This document shows positions 8,653-17,131 of a stretch of 35,658 nt of DNA, piece by piece. Origin of the DNA: Microcystis aeruginosa LEGE 91341 (GTDB taxonomy: Bacteria; Cyanobacteriota; Cyanobacteriia; Cyanobacteriales; Microcystaceae). The translations under genes were made by a program, and so were the position numbers. The stretch spans positions 1 to 35,658 of the forward strand of contig NZ_JADEXY010000027.1 of the NCBI RefSeq assembly GCF_015206885.1. Reading direction: 5' to 3'. Position 1 is the first letter of the stretch, and each line of letters opens with the position of its first letter. The notes under the pieces are model-generated. The model worked only from the letters and a program-made list of their open reading frames with translations, did not search any database and had not been told where the DNA came from.

Positions 8653-10194
8653 TTAGTTAGGTTTTTGGCTTCTGTATTTAACCCTTTCTAAACGGTCTTC
8701 TATCTCGACATTTTCGATCTCTAACTCTTCGATTTTGGCGGCGATCTGTTCGTTGAGGTCGTTGACGGCGATCGAGAGTTTATCACCCCTTGCATCATAG
8801 TAGAGGGGAACGGTAGCTTTATCCTCGACCGCTCTCTGGAAGTCGTAGGTGGAGACATAATCCCCGAAATAGCGTTTAGTGATCTCGTCGTTGCTGACTA
8901 GAGGGGTGCCGGTAAAACCGATAAAACCAGCGCCCGGAAGTGCAGCCCGGAGGTTGCTGGCCAGGGTTCCGTACTGGGTTCGGTGGGCTTCGTCGCTGAT
9001 AATGATGATATCGTTTCGGGAGTTGTAGGGTTGGTCGGGATTGACGGTTTGGTTGAATTTCTGGATGAGGGTGAAAATATAGGCTTTATGCTCTCCCAGA
9101 AGACTCTGTAACTGTTCGTTACTGGAAGCTCGGCAGAGTTCTTGCTCGTTATTGGTCAATCCGGAACCGGCAAAGGTATAGTAGATCTGTTCGTCTAGAT
9201 CTGCGCGATCGGTACAGATAACGAAGGTATAGTTTGCGCCTAGTTTACGGCGAATTTTGCGGGTGAAAAAAACCATAGAGTAGCTTTTTCCGGAGCCTTG
9301 GGTATGCCAGAAAACCCCAAGTTTGTTATCTTTTATCCCACCCTCCCGCCATCTTTTCACAGAATCGATCGCTTGGTTAACCCCCAGAAACTGGTGATTC
9401 CGGGCGATAATCTTGCAGGTTTTGCCAGTGGAGTTATCGAAAAGGACATAATTTTCCAACAGATCGATAAAGTTATTTTTATCGCAGACTCCTTTTAGCA
9501 TGGTTTCCATATCGACAATGCCGGGGTCACTCTCGGCCAGGCGTTTCCATGGGTGAAAGTGTTCGTATTTGCCGCAGAAACTACCTATTTTCGCGTCTAT
9601 GCCATTAACTAAAATCGCAAAGGCGTTATAGGCGAATAGATGGGGGATAGTACGGATATACTTCAATAAATTCTCGTCGTAGGCCGCTTTTAGGTCGCGG
9701 TTGAGGTTTTTCGCTTCTAGGAAGAGTAGGGGAATGCCGTTAACAAAACCTACCAAATCCGTGCGACAGAGGTAGATTTCCCCCTGTATCCACAGTTCTC
9801 GAACCGCTAGAAAATGGTTATTGCTGGGTTGGTCAAAATCAAGGATTTTTAGGGTTTGTCTAATTAGCTCTCCTTTGGCGTTGCGGTAGCTCACCTGTAC
9901 TCCATCGAGAAGGAGTTGATGTTTCTCTTGATTGGTGACGAGAAGGGTTTGACTAGAGTTGATTTCTTCGATTTGGAGAATGGCGGAATTATAGGCTTCT
10001 TCGGGAAGGTTGGGGTTAAATTCTCGTAATTTCTGTTTTAGGTAGCGTTTGAGGATAACTTCTTTCTGATTTTGCCGTCCGAGCAGGCTGTTTTCACCGT
10101 AATCCTCTTGATTATAAGCATAGACACTCTGCCAACCAAGTTGATCTCGCAGACAGTTGGCGGTGAGTTCTTGTACTTTATCCTCGGTGGTCAT
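8653..10194 (-). CDS. hsdR: HsdR, N-terminal part (type I restriction subunit, interrupted)
   Basis: The 513-residue N-terminal portion of HsdR carries the PD-(D/E)xK nuclease core (Asp146, then Glu160-Ala-Lys162 in LLFLEAK). It also has Walker A TQGSGKS at 298-304, the DEAH box at 401-404 (IIISDEAHRTQYG) and motif III FTGTPL near 428-432. HsdR sequence ends at Arg504; the last nine codons (VKYRSQKPN) are read from the IS607 element before a stop. Helicase motifs V and VI are on the separated fragment at 5123-6850, so ATP-driven translocation and therefore restriction should fail. The gene follows hsdS by 85 bases and was presumably the last cistron of the operon. Confidence 0.94.
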   Translation of the reverse strand: MTTEDKVQELTANCLRDQLGWQSVYAYNQEDYGENSLLGRQNQKEVILKRYLKQKLREFNPNLPEEAYNSAILQIEEINSSQTLLVTNQEKHQLLLDGVQVSYRNAKGELIRQTLKILDFDQPSNNHFLAVRELWIQGEIYLCRTDLVGFVNGIPLLFLEAKNLNRDLKAAYDENLLKYIRTIPHLFAYNAFAILVNGIDAKIGSFCGKYEHFHPWKRLAESDPGIVDMETMLKGVCDKNNFIDLLENYVLFDNSTGKTCKIIARNHQFLGVNQAIDSVKRWREGGIKDNKLGVFWHTQGSGKSYSMVFFTRKIRRKLGANYTFVICTDRADLDEQIYYTFAGSGLTNNEQELCRASSNEQLQSLLGEHKAYIFTLIQKFNQTVNPDQPYNSRNDIIIISDEAHRTQYGTLASNLRAALPGAGFIGFTGTPLVSNDEITKRYFGDYVSTYDFQRAVEDKATVPLYYDARGDKLSIAVNDLNEQIAAKIEELEIENVEIEDRLERVKYRSQKPN

Positions 10195-10279
10195 AGGGTC
10201 GATTGTGCGGGGGAGTGGTTTATTTTATTAATATTGCCAATTTTCAGGGATTTTTACAGGTGCGATCGATCTTTCGCCT

Positions 10280-11440
10280 CTACACCTCGATCTCTCCATT
10301 CATAAGTTTCGGAAGTAGTATGTCACGCGCTTGTTTTAGTTTTTGATTTTGCTTTTGAAGAACTTCTTTTTGCTCGAATATAGAATCTAAAGTTTCTGTC
10401 GCTAATTCTTGTAATTCGATTGAAGGTACTAATATAGAAATTTCTCTTAGTGCTGACTGTCGGATTCCGAAGACTGTAGTTCCCGTTTCTCTTGAATGAA
10501 TTTCTGCTTGAGTTTTAGGAGTTAAAAGAGTACAAAATAACATTGCTGGTTTAATAACATCTACATTGGCTCTAATAGCATAAAGTCTTTGACTAAGACA
10601 GAATTTTTGCTCGGAAGTTAAATAGTAAAGTTCACCTAATGGAGCTTCAGAGGTCATTAAAATATCATATTTCTGTAATTCTGTTTTCATCCACTTTTCA
10701 TACAAGCTCTCATTGACAAATTTACATTTGTCTAAGTTGATTAATTGATTATTCTTTACATTAAGTGCCGAAAGTGCTGGAATTCCAGAATTAGACCAAT
10801 CTCCACCAAGTTTTTTAGGTGTTTTGCCACGATAATCAATTATATCTGATATGACTTCCTCTAATTTTAAATATTTCCACCCTTCAGGAATACCATCGAT
10901 AATCGGGGTGTGTTCGTGTCCAGGGAAGCGTAAACGGACGAACCATTCCTTGTAAAGTAAGCGGGCTGAACGTTCTAATAACTCGATGCGGCGGCGATTA
11001 TTTTCGATTAAATCATCATATTTGGAGAGGATATCGGCGATTTTTTCTTCTTGAGATTTATCGAAAGCCAAAACTTTAATATTAGCAATGTGATTTCTAT
11101 TTAGTGTAGGAACGCCAGTACCGAAATTAAAACGAGAAAAATCAATATTTTTTAATACATAATAAATAAATCTTGGGTTATGTTCTTTAAAATCTTTTAC
11201 CCATAGTGTAGTATTAAGTGGCCAAAAATCACCAGCTACATATTGACCGCCACCTATACTACCACTACGACCAATTACAACTCCCGGCCCCTTAACTTTG
11301 GCGATGTTGTGAGAACCGATTATACCTGTTGAAGCCACAACAGGTATATTGCCTATAACTCGCTGTATCTCTGGAAGATCAAAACCTCTTTGTAGTATGA
11401 TTAAATTATTTAAAGCTATATATTTTTTGTTTAATTTCAT
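10280..11440 (-). CDS. hsdS: HsdS, type I specificity subunit
   Basis: HsdS determines the bipartite DNA target of the HsdM/HsdS methylase and the full restriction complex. The 386-residue product shows the expected two-fold plan. Target recognition domain 1 spans about 1-125. A conserved helical spacer spans about 128-172 (EEKIADILSKYDDLIENNRR, then LLYKEWFVRLRFPG). Recognition domain 2 spans about 185-335, and a second helical region near 340-386 ends DILLPKLMNGEIEV. It appears intact. Recognition domains vary by strain, so the target cannot be read from sequence. The 300-base gap to the DUF559 gene contains repeat debris, so its original coupling to hsdM has been disturbed. Confidence 0.93.
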   Translation of the reverse strand: MKLNKKYIALNNLIILQRGFDLPEIQRVIGNIPVVASTGIIGSHNIAKVKGPGVVIGRSGSIGGGQYVAGDFWPLNTTLWVKDFKEHNPRFIYYVLKNIDFSRFNFGTGVPTLNRNHIANIKVLAFDKSQEEKIADILSKYDDLIENNRRRIELLERSARLLYKEWFVRLRFPGHEHTPIIDGIPEGWKYLKLEEVISDIIDYRGKTPKKLGGDWSNSGIPALSALNVKNNQLINLDKCKFVNESLYEKWMKTELQKYDILMTSEAPLGELYYLTSEQKFCLSQRLYAIRANVDVIKPAMLFCTLLTPKTQAEIHSRETGTTVFGIRQSALREISILVPSIELQELATETLDSIFEQKEVLQKQNQKLKQARDILLPKLMNGEIEV

Positions 11441-11482
11441 AACTTAATTTTCAACTTAACTAATTTACATTGTAAAGGTAAT

Positions 11483-11535
11483 AAATCCCCAACCCTTCAA
11501 AATTCTTAGCAATTCCATCAGCTAAACGAATCGCC
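11483..11535 (-). pseudogene. Relic copy of the hsdM 3' end
   Basis: This stretch repeats the last codons of hsdM (copy at 12201-12250): the encoded peptide reads RAIRLADGIAKNFEGLGI, against AIRLADEIAKNFEGLGI in hsdM. It differs at only a few bases and breaks off upstream, where an apparent deletion of about 21 bases separates it from a further short match. It suggests that the segment between hsdM and hsdS was inserted or rearranged with duplication of the hsdM tail. Confidence 0.75.
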
Positions 11536-11596
11536 CGCAGATGTAACCTTTTCTAACTTACCAAATTTGGGAATCACCGGTGGGAAGCAGGACTTT

Positions 11597-11726
11597 TTAT
11601 CCCCCTAAATCCCCCTTTTCAAGGGGGACTTACGCAGCCGTAGCGCCCGTCTCACCACCAGCACCCCTACCGCGCTCCAGTTCCGGTTCCGGTTCCCCCC
11701 TTGAAAAGGGGGGCTAGGGGGGATAA
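11597..11726. mobile_element. 130-bp GC-tract inverted-repeat element (MITE-like)
   Basis: Arms of about 32 bases lie at 11597-11628 (beginning TTATCCCCCTAAATCCCCC) and 11694-11726 (ending CTAGGGGGGATAA) and are near-perfect reverse complements. The centre is non-coding. It has no transposase and so could only move in trans. It occupies the gap between the DUF559 gene and hsdS. Confidence 0.75.
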
Positions 11727-11741
11727 CCTTTTCAAGGGAAG

Positions 11742-12161
11742 CTAAGGAGGATCATCAACCTCCGTACAGACAGGAAGCGAAGAAATAAACCCCGATATTT
11801 TCTCACAAACCGCCTCGAAATCGTATTTAACCTCATCATTGGTGAAACGGATCACCGTTAATCCGTATCCCTCCAAAACCTTCGTTCTTCTAGCATCATA
11901 AGCCATTGCCTCCGGAGTAAGATGAACCTCCCCATCCACCTCGATCACTAATTTCAACTTCGGACAATAGAAATCAACGATAAAATGATCGATCGGTCGC
12001 TGTCGCCACATTTTTAAGGGAAATTGCCGGAGAAAAGCCCATAACTTTTTTTCTGTCGGTGTGGGATTTTTTCGCATTTCCTTGGCTCTAGGGACTAAAT
12101 CGGGATTGTAGGGTAGAAAATAAACACCGTATTTTAATTTAGACACGATCGCTATCTCCAT
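11742..12161 (-). CDS. DUF559 endonuclease-like protein (Vsr fold)
   Basis: The 139-residue protein of the DUF559 family resembles very-short-patch-repair endonucleases. A helix PTPTEKKLWAFLR (33-45) is followed by the family hallmark RPIDHFIVDFYCPKLKLVIEVDG, giving a PD-(D/E)xK-like core with Asp63, Glu74 and Asp76, all present. The ATG at 12161 is preceded by AAGGAG at good spacing. The gene lies between hsdM and hsdS, 35 bases after hsdM, inside a segment flanked by duplicated hsdM-tail sequence. DUF559 genes are common accessory passengers in cyanobacteria. A mismatch-repair or nicking role next to the methylase is only inferred. The last residues run into low-complexity repeat-adjacent DNA. 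Confidence 0.85.
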   Translation of the reverse strand: MEIAIVSKLKYGVYFLPYNPDLVPRAKEMRKNPTPTEKKLWAFLRQFPLKMWRQRPIDHFIVDFYCPKLKLVIEVDGEVHLTPEAMAYDARRTKVLEGYGLTVIRFTNDEVKYDFEAVCEKISGFISSLPVCTEVDDPP

Positions 12162-12196
12162 CGGTCTCCTTTAAGGAAATATACCCAAGTTCTTTT

Positions 12197-14254
12197 TTAA
12201 ATTCCTAACCCTTCAAAATTCTTCGCAATTTCATCAGCTAAACGAATCGCCTCGAAGTTGAGATCATTTAACTCCAGATGAATTTCGCGTAACGTTTCCT
12301 CGAAATCGAAACCCTCATCTTCCTCCTCTGGGGAAACGCCGACATAGCGTCCGGGGGTTAAACTCCAATCATTCGCCTGTAACTCCTCGCGATCGACCAC
12401 TTTAACCAACCCTTCCACATCCCGCAGCTTGGCATCGGGGAACCTTTCTAATAACCAGTGAGCGTGACGGTAGAAACTACGAACCGATTTAAGCTGTTCG
12501 ATCGCATTCTGACGGTTTGTATCGGCTTCTTTGCGTAAGATATTGAGTTCGCGGGAATTCCACCACAGTTTACTATCTCTTGCTCCCAGATCCTTCTCGG
12601 CACGCTCGATCGCTCGACCTAATAATTTATTCACCAGATCCGCCTGTTTGCCCAGATCCCGGCTAAATTCGCCGTATTCGTGATAACGACGGACAGCCTC
12701 GTGTAAAGTATCTAAATCATCAGCATTATAGGAAATCGGAGGGAAACTGGCGTATTTATCCATGTCATCCTTAAAAAGCTCAGATGCTGTTCGGAGTTCT
12801 AACCATGTCCCGTCTTTTTCATCGATGAGATTATAAAATTTCTCTAGTGCCTCCGTTAACCTGTCCAGATGCTCGCGATAGTTTTGTAAAAGAGCGATCG
12901 ATCCCTGATACTCTCGATCGATACTCTGGCAATAACCGACAACCAAATCGATAAAACGCTTGGATTCGCTCCGATAGAGCCAGACGATCGAGAGAATATT
13001 CTGTAACTGCTCTGGGCTAAAATCGTTGATCGTCCGGTTTACTTTCCGGTAAATATTGCGGGCATCGATCATTAATATCTTATCTTGAAGCTCGGCGGGT
13101 TTTCCTCGATTGAGAAACCACAACTCGCAGGGTACGGAGCGGGTATAAAAAAAGTTAGAGCGGATGGCGATCATTATGTCCACCGTTCCTGTCTCGATTA
13201 ACTTCTGTCTTACCTTGCCTTCGTCTCTCCCGGCGCTGGAAGCTTGGGAAGACATAACAAAACCGGCTTTTCCTCGATCATTGAGATAGCTGTAGAAGTA
13301 ACTGATCCATAGATAGTTACCGTTGGAAACTTTGTTATTTTTATTGACTCCTGGCAATCCGAAGGGTAAGCGCTCATCACCATCTACCTTACTGTCCACC
13401 TCGTCCACGTTAAAGGGAGGATTGGCCATTACATAATCCACTTTCCCAGCTAATGCCAGCGGATCCTCGTAGTAGGTGATCGCTTTTTGGATATCCCCTT
13501 CTAAACCGTGAACTGCGAGATTCATCTTGGCTAAACGAATCGTGGTCGGATTCTTCTCTAACCCTTTAAAAGTTAACATCTGGGGGTTGATGCGCTGTCT
13601 CTCAACGAAATGTGCGCTCTGGACAAACATTCCCCCCGAACCACAGGCAGGATCGAAAACCAATCCGTGATCGGGTTCTAAAACATTGGCGATCAAAGAT
13701 ACTAGAGAAACGGGAGTAAAAAACTCTCCGTTATCGTGAGCTTTGAGATTAGCGAATTGAGTTAGGAAATATTCGTAAATTCGCCCGAAAATATCCCCAT
13801 CGGCTTTTTTTAACTCTTCCGGGTTTAAAATCCGTAGTAAATTCCCTAATACCACGTTATCTAGCTCTTGGTACTCCGTTTTCGGTAAAATACCCCCTAA
13901 AGGTGGATAATCCCCCTCGATCGATAGCATTGCTTCCATTAAGGAGGTCGATCGATTGACGCTATCGGGGAGCGCCACCAGAAAATCGAACTGAGCTTTT
14001 TCTTGGAGATAGATCGCTCCTTTGCACAAGAAATCTTCTTTGATTAAGGAGCGTGTTTTACCCTGTCGCTTCGGTAAATCCGCCTCTACCTCCCTCTTAA
14101 CCTTGAGAAAACGACTATAGGCATGACGGAGGAAAATCAAGCCCATAACGGGCAGAAAATACTCGTTACTGGCATAGTTAGAATTAGCTCGCAGAGTATC
14201 GGCCGCTTTCCAGAGCTTTTTTTCGATCGCTTCGATGTTGTCCAGTTGGGCCAT
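12197..14254 (-). CDS. hsdM: HsdM, type I DNA methyltransferase subunit
   Basis: The adenine-N6 methyltransferase subunit transfers methyl groups from S-adenosylmethionine to the site chosen by HsdS. In 685 residues it has the N-terminal helical HsdM domain (MAQLDNIEAIEKKLWKAADTL onward), the SAM-binding motif DPACGSGGMF at 201-210 and the catalytic NPPF at 278-281. The C-terminal part is long, helical and charged (about 430-685). It appears intact and is the first gene of the minus-strand operon, starting 291 bases from the divergent DHH gene. With hsdR broken but hsdM and hsdS intact, methylation without restriction is the expected phenotype. Confidence 0.94.
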   Translation of the reverse strand: MAQLDNIEAIEKKLWKAADTLRANSNYASNEYFLPVMGLIFLRHAYSRFLKVKREVEADLPKRQGKTRSLIKEDFLCKGAIYLQEKAQFDFLVALPDSVNRSTSLMEAMLSIEGDYPPLGGILPKTEYQELDNVVLGNLLRILNPEELKKADGDIFGRIYEYFLTQFANLKAHDNGEFFTPVSLVSLIANVLEPDHGLVFDPACGSGGMFVQSAHFVERQRINPQMLTFKGLEKNPTTIRLAKMNLAVHGLEGDIQKAITYYEDPLALAGKVDYVMANPPFNVDEVDSKVDGDERLPFGLPGVNKNNKVSNGNYLWISYFYSYLNDRGKAGFVMSSQASSAGRDEGKVRQKLIETGTVDIMIAIRSNFFYTRSVPCELWFLNRGKPAELQDKILMIDARNIYRKVNRTINDFSPEQLQNILSIVWLYRSESKRFIDLVVGYCQSIDREYQGSIALLQNYREHLDRLTEALEKFYNLIDEKDGTWLELRTASELFKDDMDKYASFPPISYNADDLDTLHEAVRRYHEYGEFSRDLGKQADLVNKLLGRAIERAEKDLGARDSKLWWNSRELNILRKEADTNRQNAIEQLKSVRSFYRHAHWLLERFPDAKLRDVEGLVKVVDREELQANDWSLTPGRYVGVSPEEEDEGFDFEETLREIHLELNDLNFEAIRLADEIAKNFEGLGI

Positions 14255-14545
14255 GAAATTTTACTCAAGAATTAGGTAGATGGTCGAGCCTGAAGGGAAA
14301 AATAAGGGATTCTGTATAGTATCTATCTTCTCAAGTAATGGCAGCGATGGTTAATTGCCTTCACCGCTCTCCCAGAACAAACAGGAGAGGTCTTTTGATA
14401 GACTAGAGTTATGGCCCCAGAGTGGGGAGCTAGGGGCAAGAAAAGCTTAATATTTGAGATGAACCGATCAAGCCAGAATATCGTCTAGAATTGATTAGCT
14501 CAAAAAATCCTGACTGCATTTACCTTTAAGCAAACTTTTCTAAAA

Positions 14546-15769
14546 ATGATGGCTGAATTACTGAGTCTAGTTCCTGCCAAGTCCCTCGAAACCGATGTAG
14601 TGGTAGGGGAAGCACCGGCAGTATGTCCCCTTCCTCCAGTGACGGTTAGTAATGATACCCTACTTATTTCCCTAATCGATCGCCTGCGACGTACTTTGGA
14701 AAATCACCGCGGCGAAAATCAAATTGTGGTGATGCAGGATTTCCCAGATCCGGATGCTCTTTCTAGTGCCTGGGCCTATCAAATTATCGCCGAACAGTAC
14801 GATATTCACTGCGATATAGTCTATGCGGGTACTCTCTCCCATCAGGAAAATGTCGCTTTGGTAAAACTAACAGGTTTACCGGCTAAACGTTGGGGAGTCA
14901 ATACTCTCAAGGATAGAGATCTTTCGGTTTATCAGGGTTGTGTTTTTGTCGATGGTCAGGGAACCAATAGTCAGTTAACCACTCTGGTTAAACAGGCAAA
15001 AATTCCCATTATTGCCGTGATTGATCATCATACTCGCCAAGGGGATATAGACGCAGAATTTGTCGATATTCGCCCCCAAATCCGGGCAACAGCGACGATG
15101 TTAACCCAATATATCCAAAAAGGGTTAATAAGTTTTAATACTAGCGATACCGTCCATGTTAAGTGTGCCACTGCTTTGATGCACGGATTGCGATCGGATA
15201 CGAATAATTTAATGCAAGCGCAAGAATGTGAATTTATTGCTGCTGGTTATCTCAGTCGTTTCTATGATGCCCAATTATTAAACGCTGTCCTGCAATCGGC
15301 CAGATCCCGACGGGTGATGGATGTGATCGAACGGTCCCTAAAAAACCGTATTATTAAAAATAATTATTCGATCGCTGGGGTCGGTTATTTGCGTTATGAT
15401 GACCGAGATGCGATTCCCCAAGCTGCCGATTTTTTGGTGACAGAGGAAAATGTTCACACGGCTTTAGTTTATGGTATCGTTCACGATGAAGATGAAGATA
15501 TCGAGTTAGTCATCGGTTCTATGCGTACCAGCAAAATTACCCTAGATCCCGATGAATTTCTCAAGGAAGCTTTCGGACAGGATAACCAAGGTCGCTTTTT
15601 TGGTGGTGGTCGTTATATGGCCGGAGGTTTTGAAATTCCTATCGGTTTTCTCGGTGGTTTTAATAATAATGCCGAATACGCTAAACTCAAGTGGGAACTA
15701 TATGACACCCAAATTAAACAGAAACTTTCTCATCTGGTTAACCCCGATGAAAAGGTAATTCGCACCTAG
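14546..15769 (+). CDS. DHH family phosphoesterase (NrnA/RecJ-like)
   Basis: The 407-residue protein of the DHH/DHHA1 superfamily acts on short oligonucleotides or phosphoadenosine-type nucleotides. Metal-binding motifs are FPDPDALSSA (Asp68, Asp70), FVDGQ (Asp136) and the signature AVIDHH (Asp160, His161, His162). The C-terminal DHHA1 substrate loop reads GGGRYMAGGF. The family usually has DHDAxGS at motif I; here it is FPDPDALSS, a form common to cyanobacterial members. Two adjacent ATGs (14546 and 14549) are both possible starts. Nanornase or pAp phosphatase activity is inferred from the fold. The following sixA is 52 bases downstream on the same strand. Confidence 0.85.
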   Translation: MMAELLSLVPAKSLETDVVVGEAPAVCPLPPVTVSNDTLLISLIDRLRRTLENHRGENQIVVMQDFPDPDALSSAWAYQIIAEQYDIHCDIVYAGTLSHQENVALVKLTGLPAKRWGVNTLKDRDLSVYQGCVFVDGQGTNSQLTTLVKQAKIPIIAVIDHHTRQGDIDAEFVDIRPQIRATATMLTQYIQKGLISFNTSDTVHVKCATALMHGLRSDTNNLMQAQECEFIAAGYLSRFYDAQLLNAVLQSARSRRVMDVIERSLKNRIIKNNYSIAGVGYLRYDDRDAIPQAADFLVTEENVHTALVYGIVHDEDEDIELVIGSMRTSKITLDPDEFLKEAFGQDNQGRFFGGGRYMAGGFEIPIGFLGGFNNNAEYAKLKWELYDTQIKQKLSHLVNPDEKVIRT

Positions 15770-15821
15770 CTATTAGACCTCAGCTATCTGTTATCATCGC
15801 AAAGACCGACCCTAAACTGAT

Positions 15822-16316
15822 ATGAAACTTTATTTTGTGCGTCATGGATTAGCAGGACAATCGGGGGATTATCTCAACGATAGGGAACGTCCTTTAACCG
15901 AGGAAGGTAAGACAAAAACTGCTAAAGTTGCCCAAAGATTAGGACAGTTGGGGGTGAAATTTGACCTAATTCTCACTTCTCCCCTGGTGCGTGCCGTGCA
16001 AACCGCCGAAATTCTCCAAAAAGAGGGTTTAAGCCGTAAAATTGAGCAATTTAATCCCCTATCACCCAATGGCAATATTCAAGATTGGGTGCAATGGTGG
16101 CAAAAGTCGGACTATCAGCGAGAGGAAAACGCGATCGCACTGGTGGGCCACGAACCGGATTTAGGCTATTGGACGGAAATGCTAGTTTGGGGCAAGTTTC
16201 AAGGAAAATTATCGGTCAAAAAAGCGGGAATAATTGGTCTAGAGGTTCCCAATCAACAAAATCCCCTAGGCAAGTGTCAGTTATTCTGGTTGACAGCGCC
16301 AAAATTACTCCTCTAG
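15822..16316 (+). CDS. sixA: SixA-type phosphohistidine phosphatase
   Basis: The 164-residue histidine phosphatase belongs to the phosphoglycerate-mutase-like SixA branch, which removes phosphate from histidines of phosphorelay proteins. It has the catalytic RHG at residues 7-9 (MKLYFVRHG), the LTSPLVRAVQTAEIL segment and the second histidine motif VGHEPDLG. The length is typical of SixA and no domain is missing. It may share a transcript with the DHH gene upstream. The physiological partner is not identifiable from the window. Confidence 0.88.
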   Translation: MKLYFVRHGLAGQSGDYLNDRERPLTEEGKTKTAKVAQRLGQLGVKFDLILTSPLVRAVQTAEILQKEGLSRKIEQFNPLSPNGNIQDWVQWWQKSDYQREENAIALVGHEPDLGYWTEMLVWGKFQGKLSVKKAGIIGLEVPNQQNPLGKCQLFWLTAPKLLL

Positions 16317-16541
16317 GAATTAATAATAAATCCGTTGAGTAGAGGCTAGTTATGAGGAGAGGCACTCAGACAAAACGGAGAATAAATAATCAGTTTTTAA
16401 TAACTGGATTTAGTATAAAATAAGGCTTTTGACCTGTTAAAATCCGATGTTAGGGCCAGAAAATAGGATTGGAACCTTCAAAAACCTTGCATTATCTTTC
16501 TTGTAGTACACAGACTGGGACAAAAAACGCTTTACGGCTTT

Positions 16542-16569
16542 GTAGGGTTAATTCATGAATTAACCCTAC
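16542..16569. repeat. 28-bp perfect palindrome
   Basis: GTAGGGTTAATTCATGAATTAACCCTAC is its own reverse complement (written across positions 16542-16569). It directly abuts the point where the decayed antitoxin-like reading frame begins. It could be the relic of a small mobile repeat or of a transposon end that truncated that gene. Confidence 0.85.
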
Positions 16570-16571
16570 CT

Positions 16572-16811
16572 TCTATTTTTAGAGTTTACAATTTATGGAC
16601 TAATAAAAGTGTTAAATGTTACTTTAAACCAAATTTACTTGATAATATCAAAGAATATCTAGAAAAAAGAGTCTCTGTATCGGGGATAGTTACCTCTAGA
16701 GAAGAGGGGGAAAAAATCGGGATTAAAGTTGAGTCAATTGATCTTTTTCCTGAGAAAAAAGATTTACCTAGCATTGAGGAAATGATCGGAATTTTGGGAG
16801 GAAGTAATTAA
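16572..16811 (+). pseudogene. Truncated antitoxin-like gene (partner of PIN relic)
   Basis: An open frame with no start codon encodes about 79 residues: SIFRVYNLWTNKSVKCYF, later YLEKRVSVSGIVTSREEGEK, ending MIGILGGSN before a TAA. The pattern resembles the C-terminus of small proteins encoded just upstream of PIN-domain toxins in cyanobacteria. The 5' part is missing and is replaced by the palindrome at 16542-16569. Family assignment is from pattern memory, so it is tentative. Confidence 0.5.
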
Positions 16812-16825
16812 TTCGTTGATCAAAA

Positions 16826-16930
16826 AAGCTACACTACTGGGATTCTCGTGTTTTTTTAGCTTTCCTGAAAAATGAAAGGGATAAAATTAATGATCGTACT
16901 TTTGTTCTCAAAGCAGCCGAGGATGGTTAG
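16826..16930 (+). pseudogene. PIN-domain toxin remnant (N-terminal fragment)
   Basis: One frame reads LHYWDSRVFLAFLKNERDKI and on to FVLKAAEDG, then stops. YWDSxxFLxxLKNE is the N-terminal strand and helix of PIN-domain ribonucleases (VapC-type), whose first catalytic Asp lies in the WDS motif. There is no in-frame start, the sequence stops after about 34 residues and the rest of the domain is absent. It follows the antitoxin-like relic, so a two-gene module appears to have decayed. Confidence 0.55.
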
Positions 16931-16995
16931 GGAATCCGTCACCGCCGCCTACTCCAGTGCAGTGGAAGCCAGTCGCCTGAAGCAATCAAAACTAT

Positions 16996-17067
16996 CCAGG
17001 GTGCAGGAGTTGAACCTGCCTAGCACGAATTATGAGTTCGTTGCCTCAACCGCTCGGCCAACCCTGG
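16996..17067 (-). tRNA. trnI: tRNA-Ile (CAU anticodon)
   Basis: The cloverleaf closes fully. The acceptor stem is CCAGGGT/ACCCTGG, and the D arm contains GCCGAGCGGTTGAGGC. The anticodon stem-loop is ACGAA-CTCATAA-TTCGT with anticodon CAT, and the T arm is GCAGG-TTCAACT-CCTGC. The anticodon could suggest Met. However, the D-arm form and the AACTCATAATT anticodon context match the chloroplast and cyanobacterial tRNA-Ile whose C34 is converted to lysidine by TilS to read AUA. CCA is not encoded. Confidence 0.9.
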
Positions 17068-17131
17068 GTTATACTATTAACTCATTATAGATCGGTAATC
17101 ACTCCGAACGTGAAAATTCAGCCCCACCAAG

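Larger units (their letters stand above)
6842..8684 (-). mobile_element. IS607-family insertion sequence inside hsdR
   Basis: The element is about 1.84 kb, with a MerR-type serine recombinase gene followed by an overlapping tnpB, the IS607 layout. Both edges carry GG (8683-8684 and 6842-6843 on the plus numbering). IS607 elements are known to insert at GG without target duplication and without terminal inverted repeats. Removing one GG plus the interior joins the hsdR codons for Glu-Arg directly to Phe-Asn-Arg-Thr in frame. A subterminal 9-bp inverted pair is visible: TACTCATGA at 6854-6862 and TCATGAGTA at 8631-8639. Confidence 0.9.

Noticed and set aside
16996-17067. Elongator or initiator tRNA-Met
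   Set aside because: The CAT anticodon fits, but the D arm and anticodon-loop context match the lysidine-modified tRNA-Ile type. A covariance-model search would settle it.
16872-17090. A 72-codon plus-strand frame
   Set aside because: It runs antisense through the complete tRNA-Ile gene and has no ribosome site; not a gene.
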